This document shows positions 16,855 to 25,892 of a stretch of 64,000 bases of DNA, piece after piece. The stretch is from Rhodocyclaceae bacterium (GTDB lineage: Bacteria; Pseudomonadota; Gammaproteobacteria; Burkholderiales; CAIKXV01). Below the pieces are notes generated by a model. It was not told where the DNA came from, made no database searches, and saw nothing but the letters and a program-made list of their open reading frames with translations. Every line of letters starts with the position of its first letter. The stretch's first letter is position 1. Position numbers and translations under genes: made by a program. Where the stretch lies: NCBI GenBank assembly GCA_020248265.1, contig JADCHX010000004.1, positions 229,473 to 293,472 of the forward strand, given 5' to 3'.

Positions 16855-18263
16855 CCCAGGATCTCGCCGGGCTCACGCTGGTCGAACTCGCGACTGCGAT
16901 CGCGGATGGCAGCATTACCTCGGTTGCGGCCACCGCATGGTCGCTCGAGCGGCTGCGCCGCATCGGACCGCAGCTCAACTGCATCGCGGTGCTGTCGGAC
17001 GACACGGTGCTCGCGCAGGCCGAAACGCGCGACCGCGAGCGCGCGGCCGGCAAGCTGCGTGGCAAGCTGCATGGCGTGCCGCTCGCACACAAGGACCTGT
17101 TCTATCGCGCGGGCCGCGTCGTCGCGTCGGGCAGCAAGGTGCGCGCGGGCTTCGTGCCCGACAGCACCGCCACCGTGCTGGAGCGGCTCGATGGCGCTGG
17201 TGCGCTCGACCTCGGCTCGTTGCACATGTGCGAATTCGCCTACAGCCCGACCGGCTTCAACCAGCAGATGGGTCATGCCCGCAATCCATGGGATCGCGAG
17301 CGCGTGCCCGGTGGTTCATCCAGCGGCTCCGGTGCTGCGGTCGGCGCGCGGCTGGTGCACGGCTCCCTGGGTTCGGACTCCGGTGGTTCGTTGCGCCATC
17401 CGGCCTCGCTGTGCGGGCTCTCCGGCCTGAAGCCGACCCAGACCCGCGTGCCGCGCTTCGGCGTGCTGCCCCTGTCGCATTCGCTCGACTGCGTCGGCCC
17501 GCTGGCACCGGCCGCGCGCGACGTGGCACGGCTGCTGTCGGTGATCGCCGGCGCGGACGTGCGCGATGCGACCGCGTCGACGCAGCCGGTGCCCGACTAC
17601 GAGTCGCTGCTCGATGGCGATATTCGCGGGCTGCGCATCGCGGTGCCGGACAACTACTACTACGACACCGTGGCCGATGAAGTGCGGGTGCTGCTCGAGG
17701 CCAGCCTCGACGTGCTGCGCGGGCTGGGTGCGAGCGTGGTGCGCGTGACCGTGCCGGATATCCCTCAGGTCAATTCGCTCGCGCAGCTGGTGATGGCCGT
17801 CGAGGCTGCGACCGTGCATCGCAAGTGGCTGGCGGAGCGGCGCGACGACTACGGGGCGATCGTGCGCAGCCGGGTCGAGCCCGGACTGCTGGTGCCGGCC
17901 GTGCGCTACTGCGAGGCGCTCAACCTCCGTGCGCGCATCACGTCGGAATTCATCGACGCCACGCTGGGCCAGGCGGACGTGCTGCACCTGCCGGCGGTGA
18001 CCATCCCGGTGCCGACGATCGACGAGACCACCACCGATACACCCGATCGGGTGAATGCCCGGCTGGGTGCCATCACGCATGCCACGCGCGGCATCAACTA
18101 CCTCGGGCTGCCGGCCGCCAGCGTGCCGATGGGCTTCACGGCCAACGGCATGCCGGCCGGGTTCCAGCTCGTCGGCCGGCCGTTCGACGAGGGCGGGCTG
18201 CTGCGCGTGGCCGATGCCTACCAGCGGGTGACCGACTGGCACCGGCGGCATCCAGGGCTCTGA
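16851..18263 (+). CDS. Amidase-signature hydrolase, AtzE-like
   Basis: Amidase of 470 aa with the full Ser-cisSer-Lys triad: Lys81 in LAHKDLFY, cis-Ser among Ser156-158 in PGGSSSGSG and nucleophile Ser180 in GSDSGGSLRHPAS. The adjoining AtzG-like partner suggests a 1-carboxybiuret hydrolase-like or related amide-cleaving enzyme rather than GatA, because no gatB or gatC is present. It is the last gene of the aldolase-fold/AtzG/AtzE operon and converges on a deacetylase gene. Confidence 0.88.
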   Translation: MTQDLAGLTLVELATAIADGSITSVAATAWSLERLRRIGPQLNCIAVLSDDTVLAQAETRDRERAAGKLRGKLHGVPLAHKDLFYRAGRVVASGSKVRAGFVPDSTATVLERLDGAGALDLGSLHMCEFAYSPTGFNQQMGHARNPWDRERVPGGSSSGSGAAVGARLVHGSLGSDSGGSLRHPASLCGLSGLKPTQTRVPRFGVLPLSHSLDCVGPLAPAARDVARLLSVIAGADVRDATASTQPVPDYESLLDGDIRGLRIAVPDNYYYDTVADEVRVLLEASLDVLRGLGASVVRVTVPDIPQVNSLAQLVMAVEAATVHRKWLAERRDDYGAIVRSRVEPGLLVPAVRYCEALNLRARITSEFIDATLGQADVLHLPAVTIPVPTIDETTTDTPDRVNARLGAITHATRGINYLGLPAASVPMGFTANGMPAGFQLVGRPFDEGGLLRVADAYQRVTDWHRRHPGL

Positions 18264-18272
18264 GCCGCGAAG

Positions 18273-18299
18273 CGCCCGATCATCCTCGACTGCCGGGCG
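18273..18299. terminator. Weak bidirectional hairpin between convergent genes
   Basis: CGCCCG (18273-18278) and CGGGCG (18294-18299) can pair around a 15-base loop in the 78-base gap between the amidase and deacetylase stops. There is no T-run, so it is only a possible terminator. Confidence 0.25.
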
Positions 18300-18341
18300 G
18301 TGTTCCGGATGGTCGAAGACCTGCAGGCGCCCAAGTGCGGC

Positions 18342-19238
18342 TCAGCTGCCCGGCACGATCCCCGCCGGCAGAGACTCGACGTACTCGCAGATGCCTCCCG
18401 GGTGGGTCAGCCAGATCTTGTCGCGGTGCCTCAACACATGCTCGATCACGCGCCGGAACTGGCGTGCACGGTACGGCTGGCCGAGGATGAAGCTGTGCAG
18501 CACGAGCGGCATCACCAGCGGCCGGCGCTCTGATTCCTCGAGCAGTTCGTCGAACTGGTCGATCAGGCTCTCGCAGTAGAGCTGCGAGGGGGTGCGGCGC
18601 GAAACGGCCTCGAACGAATCGTTGAGCTCATGCGCGTACGGGACCGAGAGGATCGGCCCGTGCTTCGTGCGGAACCACACTGGCTGGTCGTCGAGCGGCC
18701 AGTCCATCATGTAGCGGTAGCCGGCCTCCTTCAGCAGGTCGGGCGACTGGTGGGTCTGGGCGATGTACGGCGCGAGCCAGCCGAGCGGCTTCTTCCCCTC
18801 GTGCTGCTCGATCGCCGCGGTCGCCTCGAAGATGCATTCGCGTTCCTGCTCGGGCGTCATGTCGCTCTGCCGCTCGACGTTGCTGCGGCCATGGCCGACG
18901 ATCTCGTCGCCGCGCTCGCGGAAGGCGGCGATCATCTCGGGGCAGTAGTCGTACAGCGCGGTGTTGATCAGCAGCGCCATCGGCAGTTCGTACTTCTGCG
19001 CCATCTCGAGCAGGCGCCAGGCACCCACCCGGTTGCCGTAGTCGCGCCAGGCATAGCTGCGGCTGTTGGGCTGCGGCGACGGCGGGCCGTAGTCGTTGCC
19101 CAGCCCTTCGCCGAAGGAGAAGTGCTCGACGTTCAGCGACAGGTGCACCGCGAGCCGCTTGCCCCCCGGCCAGGAATAGTCGGGGCGGCGCGTGATTGCC
19201 GAGTAGTCGTAGCGACCGTGTGTCTTAAGCTTCAGCAT
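18342..19238 (-). CDS. Polysaccharide-deacetylase-fold (NodB/PuuE-like) hydrolase
   Basis: NodB-homology protein of 298 aa without signal peptide, so it acts in the cytoplasm. It resembles the PuuE/cyclic-imide branch that opens rings of allantoin-like amides rather than true chitin deacetylases: it starts with GRYDYSAITRRPDYSWPGGKRLAV and has the YGNRVGAWRLLE and DEIVGHGRSN blocks of that branch. The start ATG 19238 has GGAGG seven bases upstream and overlaps the MmgE/PrpD stop by seven bases. It is the last gene of a long minus-strand catabolic operon. Confidence 0.8.
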   Translation of the reverse strand: MLKLKTHGRYDYSAITRRPDYSWPGGKRLAVHLSLNVEHFSFGEGLGNDYGPPSPQPNSRSYAWRDYGNRVGAWRLLEMAQKYELPMALLINTALYDYCPEMIAAFRERGDEIVGHGRSNVERQSDMTPEQERECIFEATAAIEQHEGKKPLGWLAPYIAQTHQSPDLLKEAGYRYMMDWPLDDQPVWFRTKHGPILSVPYAHELNDSFEAVSRRTPSQLYCESLIDQFDELLEESERRPLVMPLVLHSFILGQPYRARQFRRVIEHVLRHRDKIWLTHPGGICEYVESLPAGIVPGS

Positions 19239-20614
19239 GTACGGCCTCCGGTATCCAGCACGTCCGAGAACGTGGCGAAATCATCGATGCGTTCGATGGC
19301 CATCAGCCCATCGAGCAGGCGTTCGGTGGCGTCCGTGCCCCAGGCAGGGATGCCGAGTTCCCGGAACTTGGCCTTGAGCTCGTCGTCGGAGTGCGGCGTG
19401 GCCGGCTCGCCCTTGGTCACTACCGAGTGGCCTTCGTATGCCGTGCCGTCGCGCATGACGATCTTCAGGTCGACCGGCTGCTCGGCCGGATAGCGCGCGC
19501 TGTAGGCCGGGTCTTCCTGCAGGTCGACCTTCTTCGCGATCGCCTGGATCGCCGGGTTGTCGACCGCGGGCTGCTCGTAGGCGGCCAGGCTGGAACGGCC
19601 ATGGTGCAGCAGCGTCGCCAGGATGAACGGCACCGAGAAGCGCGCGCCGAAGCTGGACACCACCGCCTTCTCGGCGAGCATCGCGCAGCGTGCATAGGCT
19701 CGAACCTCGATGCGTTCGATCGCGGCCGGGTCGAGGCGGCCACCGGGCACCGCCCGCAGCAGGTCGAGCAGGGCATCGATCGCGGAGTGTGCGTAGCGGC
19801 CGGTCGGGTACAGCTTGAAGTAATTCAGCGCGATGAGCCATTCGCTGCCAAGGCCGTCCACGGCCTTCTGCGGATCGAAGGCCTCGCCGTAGATGCGCCC
19901 GTAGACAGTACGGTAGCTGTCGACCTCTCCGGTGAAGCCGCATTCGACCAGGCGTGCCGCAGTGAGCCCCATGAAGCCTGAGTGGCCGGTGAAGATGTTG
20001 CGTACCGTCGCACCGTCGAGCAGCGTCTGCCGGCTCGAGGCCATGCCCATCGTGGCCGAGACGTTCAGCACCTCGAGCATCTGCGCGGCGCTGAAGCCGC
20101 GCAGGCAGGCTGCGGCGACGGCGGTGCCGATCACGCCGTAGGTGCCGTGCGGATGCACCGCGATACGCGTCGCGGTGGCGCGGCTCACGCGCGAGGAGAC
20201 CTCGTAGCCCAGCGCCACCGCGCGCAGCAGGTCTGCGCCACTCGAACCCAGTTGCTGCGCGAGTGCGACCGCACCCGGCACGACCTGGATGCCCGGATGC
20301 CCGTGGGCGAACAGGTTGCCTTCGTCGAGTTCGAGCCAGGTGCCCGCGCTGCCTCCGAGCAGCGCTGCATCGAGCGGATCGGCCCTGCGGGCGGTGCCGA
20401 TCACCCAGGCACGGCCGGGCGCGCGGCCCTCGAGGTGGCGCTCGACGAAGGTCTGCATCTCGGGCTGCGCCATGCCGGCGGCGATGACCGGGATGCAGTC
20501 GGCGAGGATCCAGCGTGCCTTGTGCAGCGCGGCCGGCGACAGGGCGGACAGCGGCGTGCGGGTGGCGAAGTCGGCGAGCGTGACCAGCCAGTCGGGTGGG
20601 GTGCGGTCGCTCAT
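19232..20614 (-). CDS. MmgE/PrpD family protein (first copy)
   Basis: Member of the 2-methylcitrate dehydratase/immune-responsive-gene family, 460 aa, a class of cofactor-independent dehydratases, isomerases or decarboxylases of di- and tricarboxylic acids. Family blocks seen are GTWLELDEGN near residue 90, the GHPGIQVVPGA helix and RYAHSAIDALL. It is clearly homologous over its whole length to the copy at 39076-40461. Its neighbours are a PhyH-type oxygenase upstream and a PuuE-like hydrolase downstream on the same transcript. The true substrate is unknown. Confidence 0.85.
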   Translation of the reverse strand: MSDRTPPDWLVTLADFATRTPLSALSPAALHKARWILADCIPVIAAGMAQPEMQTFVERHLEGRAPGRAWVIGTARRADPLDAALLGGSAGTWLELDEGNLFAHGHPGIQVVPGAVALAQQLGSSGADLLRAVALGYEVSSRVSRATATRIAVHPHGTYGVIGTAVAAACLRGFSAAQMLEVLNVSATMGMASSRQTLLDGATVRNIFTGHSGFMGLTAARLVECGFTGEVDSYRTVYGRIYGEAFDPQKAVDGLGSEWLIALNYFKLYPTGRYAHSAIDALLDLLRAVPGGRLDPAAIERIEVRAYARCAMLAEKAVVSSFGARFSVPFILATLLHHGRSSLAAYEQPAVDNPAIQAIAKKVDLQEDPAYSARYPAEQPVDLKIVMRDGTAYEGHSVVTKGEPATPHSDDELKAKFRELGIPAWGTDATERLLDGLMAIERIDDFATFSDVLDTGGRTC

Positions 20615-20677
20615 CGGGACGCCGCCTGCATCCGGGGCGGCGCGGCGCTCATCGGTACGCGCCCGGGGCGTGCATTC

Positions 20678-21508
20678 TCATTCTGCATCTGCAAGGTTCA
20701 GTTCCTTCTTCGATCCGAAGTAGTTCTTCATCACGGCCGCGTGGTACTCGATCGACTCCGGCGTACGGTCGCCCTGGGGACGGCGCTCGTGGTCGAAATG
20801 ACCGTGGTGGTCGGCCCCGCGCACCAGCATGCCGGTGAGGCGGGTCTTGCCGGTGAAGCGGCAGCGCGTCGGGATGTAGCTGATGCCCACCCCGAGCCGG
20901 CGATCGTCCGAACGGTTCGGCTCCGAGCCGTGGATCGCCAGCGTGTGGTGCAGAGAGAACTGGCCGGGCTTGAGCGGCATCTGTACCGCCTTCGATTCGT
21001 CGACCAGGGTGTCGATCGCCTGCCGCCGCGGCAGCATGTGGTTGCCCGAGCCCTCGCGGATGCTGTGACGGAAGCCACCGGTCAGGTGGCTGCCCGGGAT
21101 AACCCGCACGCAGCCGCTCTCGGCCGAGCTTTCCGACAGCGCGATCCACGCGGTGACCTGCTCCTTCGGCTCCAGCCCGAAATACGACGCGTCCTGGTGC
21201 CAATCGACGAACGCACCGTCCTTCGCGCCCTTCAGCCACAGGGTCAGCGTATAGATAAGGATGTCGCCACCGATCAGGTCCTCGACCGCATCGAGTACGC
21301 GCGGATGGCGTGCGATCTCGTCGACCCAGGTGAACAGCAGGTGCGACTTGGAGCCCATGCCGCCGATCTTCAGCGGCCCGAACGCCTGCTCCGAGGCTTC
21401 CAGCCGGTCGCGGAAGCGCCGGGCCTCCGTCTCGCTCATCGCGGTGAGCGGCGAGACGAAGCCCTGGGTGCGGTAGGCCTCGGCCTGTGCCTCGGTCAGG
21501 TGTTTCAT
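20678..21508 (-). CDS. Phytanoyl-CoA dioxygenase (PhyH) family Fe(II)/2-oxoglutarate oxygenase
   Basis: Double-stranded beta-helix oxygenase, 276 aa. The facial triad is visible as His104 and Asp106 in DWHQDASYF plus a distal His193 in AIHGSEPN, with an Arg shortly after for 2-oxoglutarate. The start ATG 21508 has a strong GAGGAGG Shine-Dalgarno. It lies between a Bug binding protein and MmgE/PrpD, so it probably hydroxylates the imported compound. PhyH-like enzymes of this size also hydroxylate small amino acids and alkylphosphonates, and no specific substrate can be chosen. Confidence 0.87.
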   Translation of the reverse strand: MKHLTEAQAEAYRTQGFVSPLTAMSETEARRFRDRLEASEQAFGPLKIGGMGSKSHLLFTWVDEIARHPRVLDAVEDLIGGDILIYTLTLWLKGAKDGAFVDWHQDASYFGLEPKEQVTAWIALSESSAESGCVRVIPGSHLTGGFRHSIREGSGNHMLPRRQAIDTLVDESKAVQMPLKPGQFSLHHTLAIHGSEPNRSDDRRLGVGISYIPTRCRFTGKTRLTGMLVRGADHHGHFDHERRPQGDRTPESIEYHAAVMKNYFGSKKELNLADAE

Positions 21509-21541
21509 CGATGCTCCTCCTCTGCCGTGCGCTGCAGGGCG

Positions 21542-22531
21542 CTACTGGATGCGCGCACCGGACGCCTTCACCACGGCGGCCCATTTGGTCGTCTCGGCGC
21601 GCAGGAAGGCGCCGAATTCCTCGGGTGTATTGGCGATCACCGTCAGCGCCTGCTCCTCGAGCTGCTTGCGCAGTTCGCCCTTCAGCAGCCCGGAGATCTC
21701 GGCATGCAGCCGTGAAATGACCGGCCCGGGCGTGCCGGTCGGGACCATCACGCCGTTCCACGTGCTGACTTCGTAGCCCTTCACGCCCGCGTCGGTCACC
21801 GCCGGCAGTTCGGGGACGCTCGGCGCGCGCTGCAGGCTGCTGACCGCCATGCCGCGCAGCTTGTTCGACTTGATCATCGGAAGCATCTCGGGCAGAGGGT
21901 TGACCATCAGGCTGATGCGCCCGCCCATCAGGTCGGCCATGCATTCGACCGACCCCTTGTACGGCACGTGCACGATGTCGATCTTCGCCATGCTCTTGAA
22001 CAGTTCGCCAGCGAGGTGCGAAGAGGTGCCGTTGCCTGCCGAACAGAAGTTGAGGGTACCGGGCTGCGCCAGTGCGAGGGAGACGAGTTCCTTCACCGTC
22101 TTCACCGCGATGGCCGGCGAAGTGACGAGCACCAGCGGTGCCGAGGTCATCAGCGTAACGGGGGCGAGGTCCTTCAGCGGGTCGTAGGTGAGCTTCGCGT
22201 ACAGCGAAGGGTTGATCGCCAGGCCGGGGAACCCTGTGAGCAGCGTGTAGCCATCGGCCGGTGCGCGCACCACGAGGTCGGCGGCGATGTTGCCGCCGGC
22301 ACCCGCGCGGTTGTCGATGACGACCTGCTGCCCGATCGTCGCCGACAGCCGCTGCGCGACCGCGCGCGCGACGATGTCGCTGGTGCCGCCGGGCGCAAAC
22401 GGCGCTACCCAGCGGATCGGCTTCGACGGGAAGGCCTGCGCCGTAGCCTGCATTGGCGCCACGGCCAGGACGAGGCCGCCGAGGGCAAGCGCTGAACTCC
22501 AGCGTCCGGTACTGCGCATCAGGGAATCCAT
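21542..22531 (-). CDS. Bug/TctC-family binding protein (3 of 15)
   Basis: Periplasmic solute-binding protein, 329 aa. ATG 22531 is chosen because of the AGGAG site seven bases upstream; an open frame further upstream has no signal-peptide character. The signal peptide ends at ATAQAFPSKP. The ligand loop is FAPGGTSD and the domain blocks DNRAGAGG, PADGYTLL, HVPYKGSVE and LRGMAVSS follow. It sits between the SDR and PhyH genes in the minus-strand operon. Confidence 0.92.
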   Translation of the reverse strand: MDSLMRSTGRWSSALALGGLVLAVAPMQATAQAFPSKPIRWVAPFAPGGTSDIVARAVAQRLSATIGQQVVIDNRAGAGGNIAADLVVRAPADGYTLLTGFPGLAINPSLYAKLTYDPLKDLAPVTLMTSAPLVLVTSPAIAVKTVKELVSLALAQPGTLNFCSAGNGTSSHLAGELFKSMAKIDIVHVPYKGSVECMADLMGGRISLMVNPLPEMLPMIKSNKLRGMAVSSLQRAPSVPELPAVTDAGVKGYEVSTWNGVMVPTGTPGPVISRLHAEISGLLKGELRKQLEEQALTVIANTPEEFGAFLRAETTKWAAVVKASGARIQ

Positions 22532-22580
22532 GAGGCTCTCCTGTCGATAGGGAAAAGAGGAACTGTGAACGATGACCGGG

Positions 22581-23354
22581 TCAGTGCAGGGTGTAGCCAC
22601 CGTCGACCAGCACGTCCTGCCCCTGCAGGAAGGCTGGCGACGACGCGGCGAGGAACAGTGCAAGCTCGGCGATCTCCTCCGGCCGTCCGAGGCGGCCGGC
22701 CGGAAGGTATTGCGCGAAGCGCGCCGCCAGCTCCGCGTCCGAGCGGCTTCCGACCACGGCAGGCGTGGCTACCGGCCCCGGGCTGATCGCGTTGACGAGG
22801 ATGTTCTCCCGGCCCAGTTCGAACGCCATCGACTTGGTCAGGTGGATCAGCGCCGCCTTGGTCAGCCCATAGAGCGCGCGGCCCGCGCCAGCCACGTGCC
22901 CGAGCTGGCTCGCGATGTGGATGATTCGCCCGCCACCCTGCCGGCGCATCAGCGGCAGCACCGCCTGGCTCGCGAAGAAGGGTGCAGCAAGGTTCACCGC
23001 AACCACTCGGTCGAACTGCTCGCGCGTGTAGTCGCCGAAGGGCATCGGTGCGCGGGTGGCCGCATTGTTGACCAGGATGTCGACCCGGCCGAACAGGTGC
23101 ACGGCCGCGCCGATCATCGACGCCGGTCCTTCGGGCAGGGAGAGGTCGATCGGCAGGACTTCGATACGACCGGATCCGCCCTCGGCCGCGCACAGGGCCC
23201 GCGCATCGTCGAGCTGCGCCGGCGTGCCATCGGCCACCAGCAGCACCGAAGCGCCTTCGCGCGCGAAGCGCCGGGCGATCGCACGCCCGATGCCTCCGGG
23301 GGAGGAAGCTCCGGTGACGATTGCGAATCGGCCTTCGAGTGACGGCACTGACAT
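22581..23354 (-). CDS. Short-chain dehydrogenase/reductase
   Basis: Classical SDR, 257 aa from ATG 23354. The cofactor loop GASSPGGIG is at 15-23, the NNA motif at 96-98 and the catalytic triad is Ser149, Tyr162 and Lys166 (YGLTK). The C-terminal LQGQDVLVDGGYTLH is the typical end of FabG-like enzymes. It probably oxidises or reduces a hydroxyl intermediate of the pathway served by the adjoining Bug, PhyH and MmgE/PrpD genes. The earlier ATG at 23426 adds an arginine-rich tail and is rejected. Confidence 0.92.
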   Translation of the reverse strand: MSVPSLEGRFAIVTGASSPGGIGRAIARRFAREGASVLLVADGTPAQLDDARALCAAEGGSGRIEVLPIDLSLPEGPASMIGAAVHLFGRVDILVNNAATRAPMPFGDYTREQFDRVVAVNLAAPFFASQAVLPLMRRQGGGRIIHIASQLGHVAGAGRALYGLTKAALIHLTKSMAFELGRENILVNAISPGPVATPAVVGSRSDAELAARFAQYLPAGRLGRPEEIAELALFLAASSPAFLQGQDVLVDGGYTLH

Positions 23355-23448
23355 CCCCACGGCGCGGCTGCGCCTGCTTCGGGGCAAGGGCGCGAGCGGC
23401 TTTCGAAGTCCGCTAGCATGCCTCACAAACCCGACTGCCTCAAGGTGC

Positions 23449-23482
23449 GGGGCTCATCCGCTCACGGTTGGATGAGCTGCCC
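23449..23482. terminator. Hairpin between the amidase and SDR genes
   Basis: GCTCATCC (23452-23459) pairs perfectly with GGATGAGC (23470-23477) over a 10-base loop, and flanking G and C runs extend the stem. It lies in the 132-base gap after the amidase and before the SDR gene on the minus strand. No T-run follows, so it may be an attenuating or processing hairpin rather than a full terminator. Confidence 0.4.
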
Positions 23483-23486
23483 CATC

Positions 23487-24827
23487 TCAGCGCAGCGCCA
23501 TCATCCAGCGCGCCCTCGCACACAGGTCACCATCGCGGCCCTGGCGCCCGATCAGCTGCAGGCCGACCGGCAGGCCGTCCACCTGCATCAGCGGCAGGCT
23601 GAACGCCGGCAGCCCGAGGAACGTCGCGTACACGAGGAAGCTGCGGCTTCCGGTCGCCGACAGCCCGATGGGGGCCGGGCCCGACGCCGACAGCGTGACG
23701 ATGCCATCGAAGCCACGCATCAACGCGGCGACCTTGCGCTGCATCGCCTCGCGTCCGGCGAGGCGTTCTCCATAGTCAGCCGGGGTCATCGCGAACGCCT
23801 GCCTCATCCGGTCGTGGACCCGCTGCTCGATCAGGTCGCCATGCCGTTCGACATACTGACGATAGGGCCAGCGCATCTCGTAGGCAGTGATGCCGAGGCA
23901 GCGGTCGGCGAAGGCCGGGGTCAGCGACGCTTCGAGCGTGGCTGCAGCGGCGTCGGTCGATGCGTCGGCAATCTCGACCCCGGCTGCGGCGAAGCATTGC
24001 ATCAGGTCGCCGAAGGTGGCGGACGTGGCTGCGTCCACCTCGCGCGCCCACGCCTCGGTGCGCAGCCACAGCAGCCGCTTCGGTGCGGTGGCACGCGGCA
24101 GGGCCTCTGCCGCGCGTTGCAGCGGCGGTCGCGCCGGATGGCCCTGTGCATCGGACAGGTACGATGCGATGCGCCAGGTGTCCTCCAGCGAAGAGGCGAG
24201 CACGCCGAGATGGTCATGGGTCGCCGAGATCGGATGCACGCCCTGCATCGACAGCGTGCCCCAGGTCGGCTTGAAGCCGACGATGCCGCAGAAGGAGGCC
24301 GGACGCAGCAGCGATCCCTGGGTCTGGGTGCCGAGGGCAGCCGGCAGCATGCCGGCGCCGACCGCGGCCGCCGATCCGCTGGATGAGCCGCCCGGGGTGC
24401 GTCGGGCATCGAGCGGATTGGTGGTCTCGTTGGACATGCCGCAGGCAAACGCGGTGGTCACCGTCTTGCCGGGCAGCACCGCGCCGCCGTCGCGCAGCGC
24501 CTGCACGCAGGCTGCGTCCCAGGCGGGCTGCCAGCCGGCGAACGCCGGGCTGCCCATCTGCGTCGGCATGTCGCGCGTGTCCATGATGTCCTTGATGCCG
24601 ACCGGGCAGCCGTCCACCGGCGACAGGGGTTCGCCGCGCCGGTAGCGATCGGTCGAGGCCGCCGCCGCCGCCCGGGCGCCGTCGAGCGCGAGCGTGCGGA
24701 ACGCATGCACCTGCGGTTCGCGCGCGGCGATGGTCGCGATGCATCGTTCGAGGTAGGCGCTCGGTGTGTCGCGCCGGCTGCGGAACTTCGGCAGCACCGA
24801 GGAGAACGACGGGAGGGTACGGTCCAT
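23487..24827 (-). CDS. Amidase-signature hydrolase (second copy)
   Basis: Amidase of 446 aa from ATG 24827, which has GAAGG five bases upstream. The triad is Lys79 in PVGIKDIMDT, cis-Ser among Ser148-150 in PGGSSSGSAA and nucleophile Ser172 in GTQTQGSLLRPAS. It is not a close copy of the AtzE-like enzyme and has no AtzG partner. It follows a Bug gene by eight bases, so the binding protein and the amidase probably share a substrate carrying an amide. Confidence 0.9.
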   Translation of the reverse strand: MDRTLPSFSSVLPKFRSRRDTPSAYLERCIATIAAREPQVHAFRTLALDGARAAAAASTDRYRRGEPLSPVDGCPVGIKDIMDTRDMPTQMGSPAFAGWQPAWDAACVQALRDGGAVLPGKTVTTAFACGMSNETTNPLDARRTPGGSSSGSAAAVGAGMLPAALGTQTQGSLLRPASFCGIVGFKPTWGTLSMQGVHPISATHDHLGVLASSLEDTWRIASYLSDAQGHPARPPLQRAAEALPRATAPKRLLWLRTEAWAREVDAATSATFGDLMQCFAAAGVEIADASTDAAAATLEASLTPAFADRCLGITAYEMRWPYRQYVERHGDLIEQRVHDRMRQAFAMTPADYGERLAGREAMQRKVAALMRGFDGIVTLSASGPAPIGLSATGSRSFLVYATFLGLPAFSLPLMQVDGLPVGLQLIGRQGRDGDLCARARWMMALR

Positions 24828-24835
24828 GGATGCCT

Positions 24836-25837
24836 TCACTCGACGGTGATCTTCGCGGCCTTGACCACGCGTGCCCACTTGGCGGTCTCGGCCTTTATGT
24901 AGGCCGCAGTCGGCTCCAGCCCCTCGGCGACCGGCTCCAGGCCCTGTCCGGCCAGCTTCGCGCGGATCGCCGGCTGGTTCAGGATGCGTGCGACCTCGCC
25001 GTTCAGCGCCTGCAGGATGTCGCGCGGGGTGGCCGAGGGCGCGAACATCGCGTACCAGACATCGACCGCATAGCCCGGCACGCCGGCCTCGGCCATCGTC
25101 GGCACCTCGGGGATGCTCGCCGAGCGCTTCGCACCGGAGGTGGCGAGCAGCCGCAACCGTCCCGCGTCGACATGCTGGCGCACCGAGATCACGCTGGCGA
25201 AGGTCATCGACACGCGGCCTGCGACCAGGTCGGCCATGCCGGGGCCGGTGCCCTTGTACGGTATGTGCACGAGCCGGATCCCGGCGAGCATCTGGAACGA
25301 CTCCATCGCCATATGTGGCGGCCCCACGTTGCCGGACGAGGCATAGAGCAGTTCGCCCGGCTTGGCGCGCGCGAGCGCCACCAGTTCCTTCACCGACTTC
25401 ACCGGTAGCGAGGGATGCACGACCAGCACGTTCGGACCGTTGACCATCACGCTGACCGGGACCAGGTCGCGCTCGGGGTCATAGGACAGATTACGATGCG
25501 TGCTCGGCAGCACGGCGTGCCCGATGGAAATGGTCTTCAGCGTGTAGCCGTCCGGGGCGGCGCGCGCCACGATGTCTCCCGCGACCGCGCCACCGCCTCC
25601 GGGGCGGTTCTCGATCAGCACCGGCTGTCCCCAGCGCTCGGTCATGCCCTGGCCGACGATGCGCGAACTGGTGTCGACGCCGCCGCCCGGCGTCGCGGAC
25701 ACGATGATCCGGATCGCCTTCGACGGATACGACTGCGCAGATGCCGCGGCGGCTGCCGTGCCCAGCAGCCCGGCGGCCAGCGCTGGAAGTGCTGCGGTAG
25801 CGCGGCGCGCGCGGGTGCACCACTGGTGGCTCTGCAT
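24836..25837 (-). CDS. Bug/TctC-family binding protein (4 of 15)
   Basis: Periplasmic solute-binding protein, 333 aa from ATG 25837. The n-region CTRARR is followed by an Ala/Leu core and cleavage near ASAQSYPSK. The ligand loop SATPGGGVD is unlike its neighbours' loops. First gene of the long minus-strand operon running to the deacetylase at 18342, divergent from a class II aldolase-fold gene with a 55-base intergenic region. Confidence 0.92.
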   Translation of the reverse strand: MQSHQWCTRARRATAALPALAAGLLGTAAAAASAQSYPSKAIRIIVSATPGGGVDTSSRIVGQGMTERWGQPVLIENRPGGGGAVAGDIVARAAPDGYTLKTISIGHAVLPSTHRNLSYDPERDLVPVSVMVNGPNVLVVHPSLPVKSVKELVALARAKPGELLYASSGNVGPPHMAMESFQMLAGIRLVHIPYKGTGPGMADLVAGRVSMTFASVISVRQHVDAGRLRLLATSGAKRSASIPEVPTMAEAGVPGYAVDVWYAMFAPSATPRDILQALNGEVARILNQPAIRAKLAGQGLEPVAEGLEPTAAYIKAETAKWARVVKAAKITVE

Positions 25838-25892
25838 CGACGACCCCTGGTTGCTCGAAGGTGCACAATGATGCCACCGCACGGAGGAGCCC

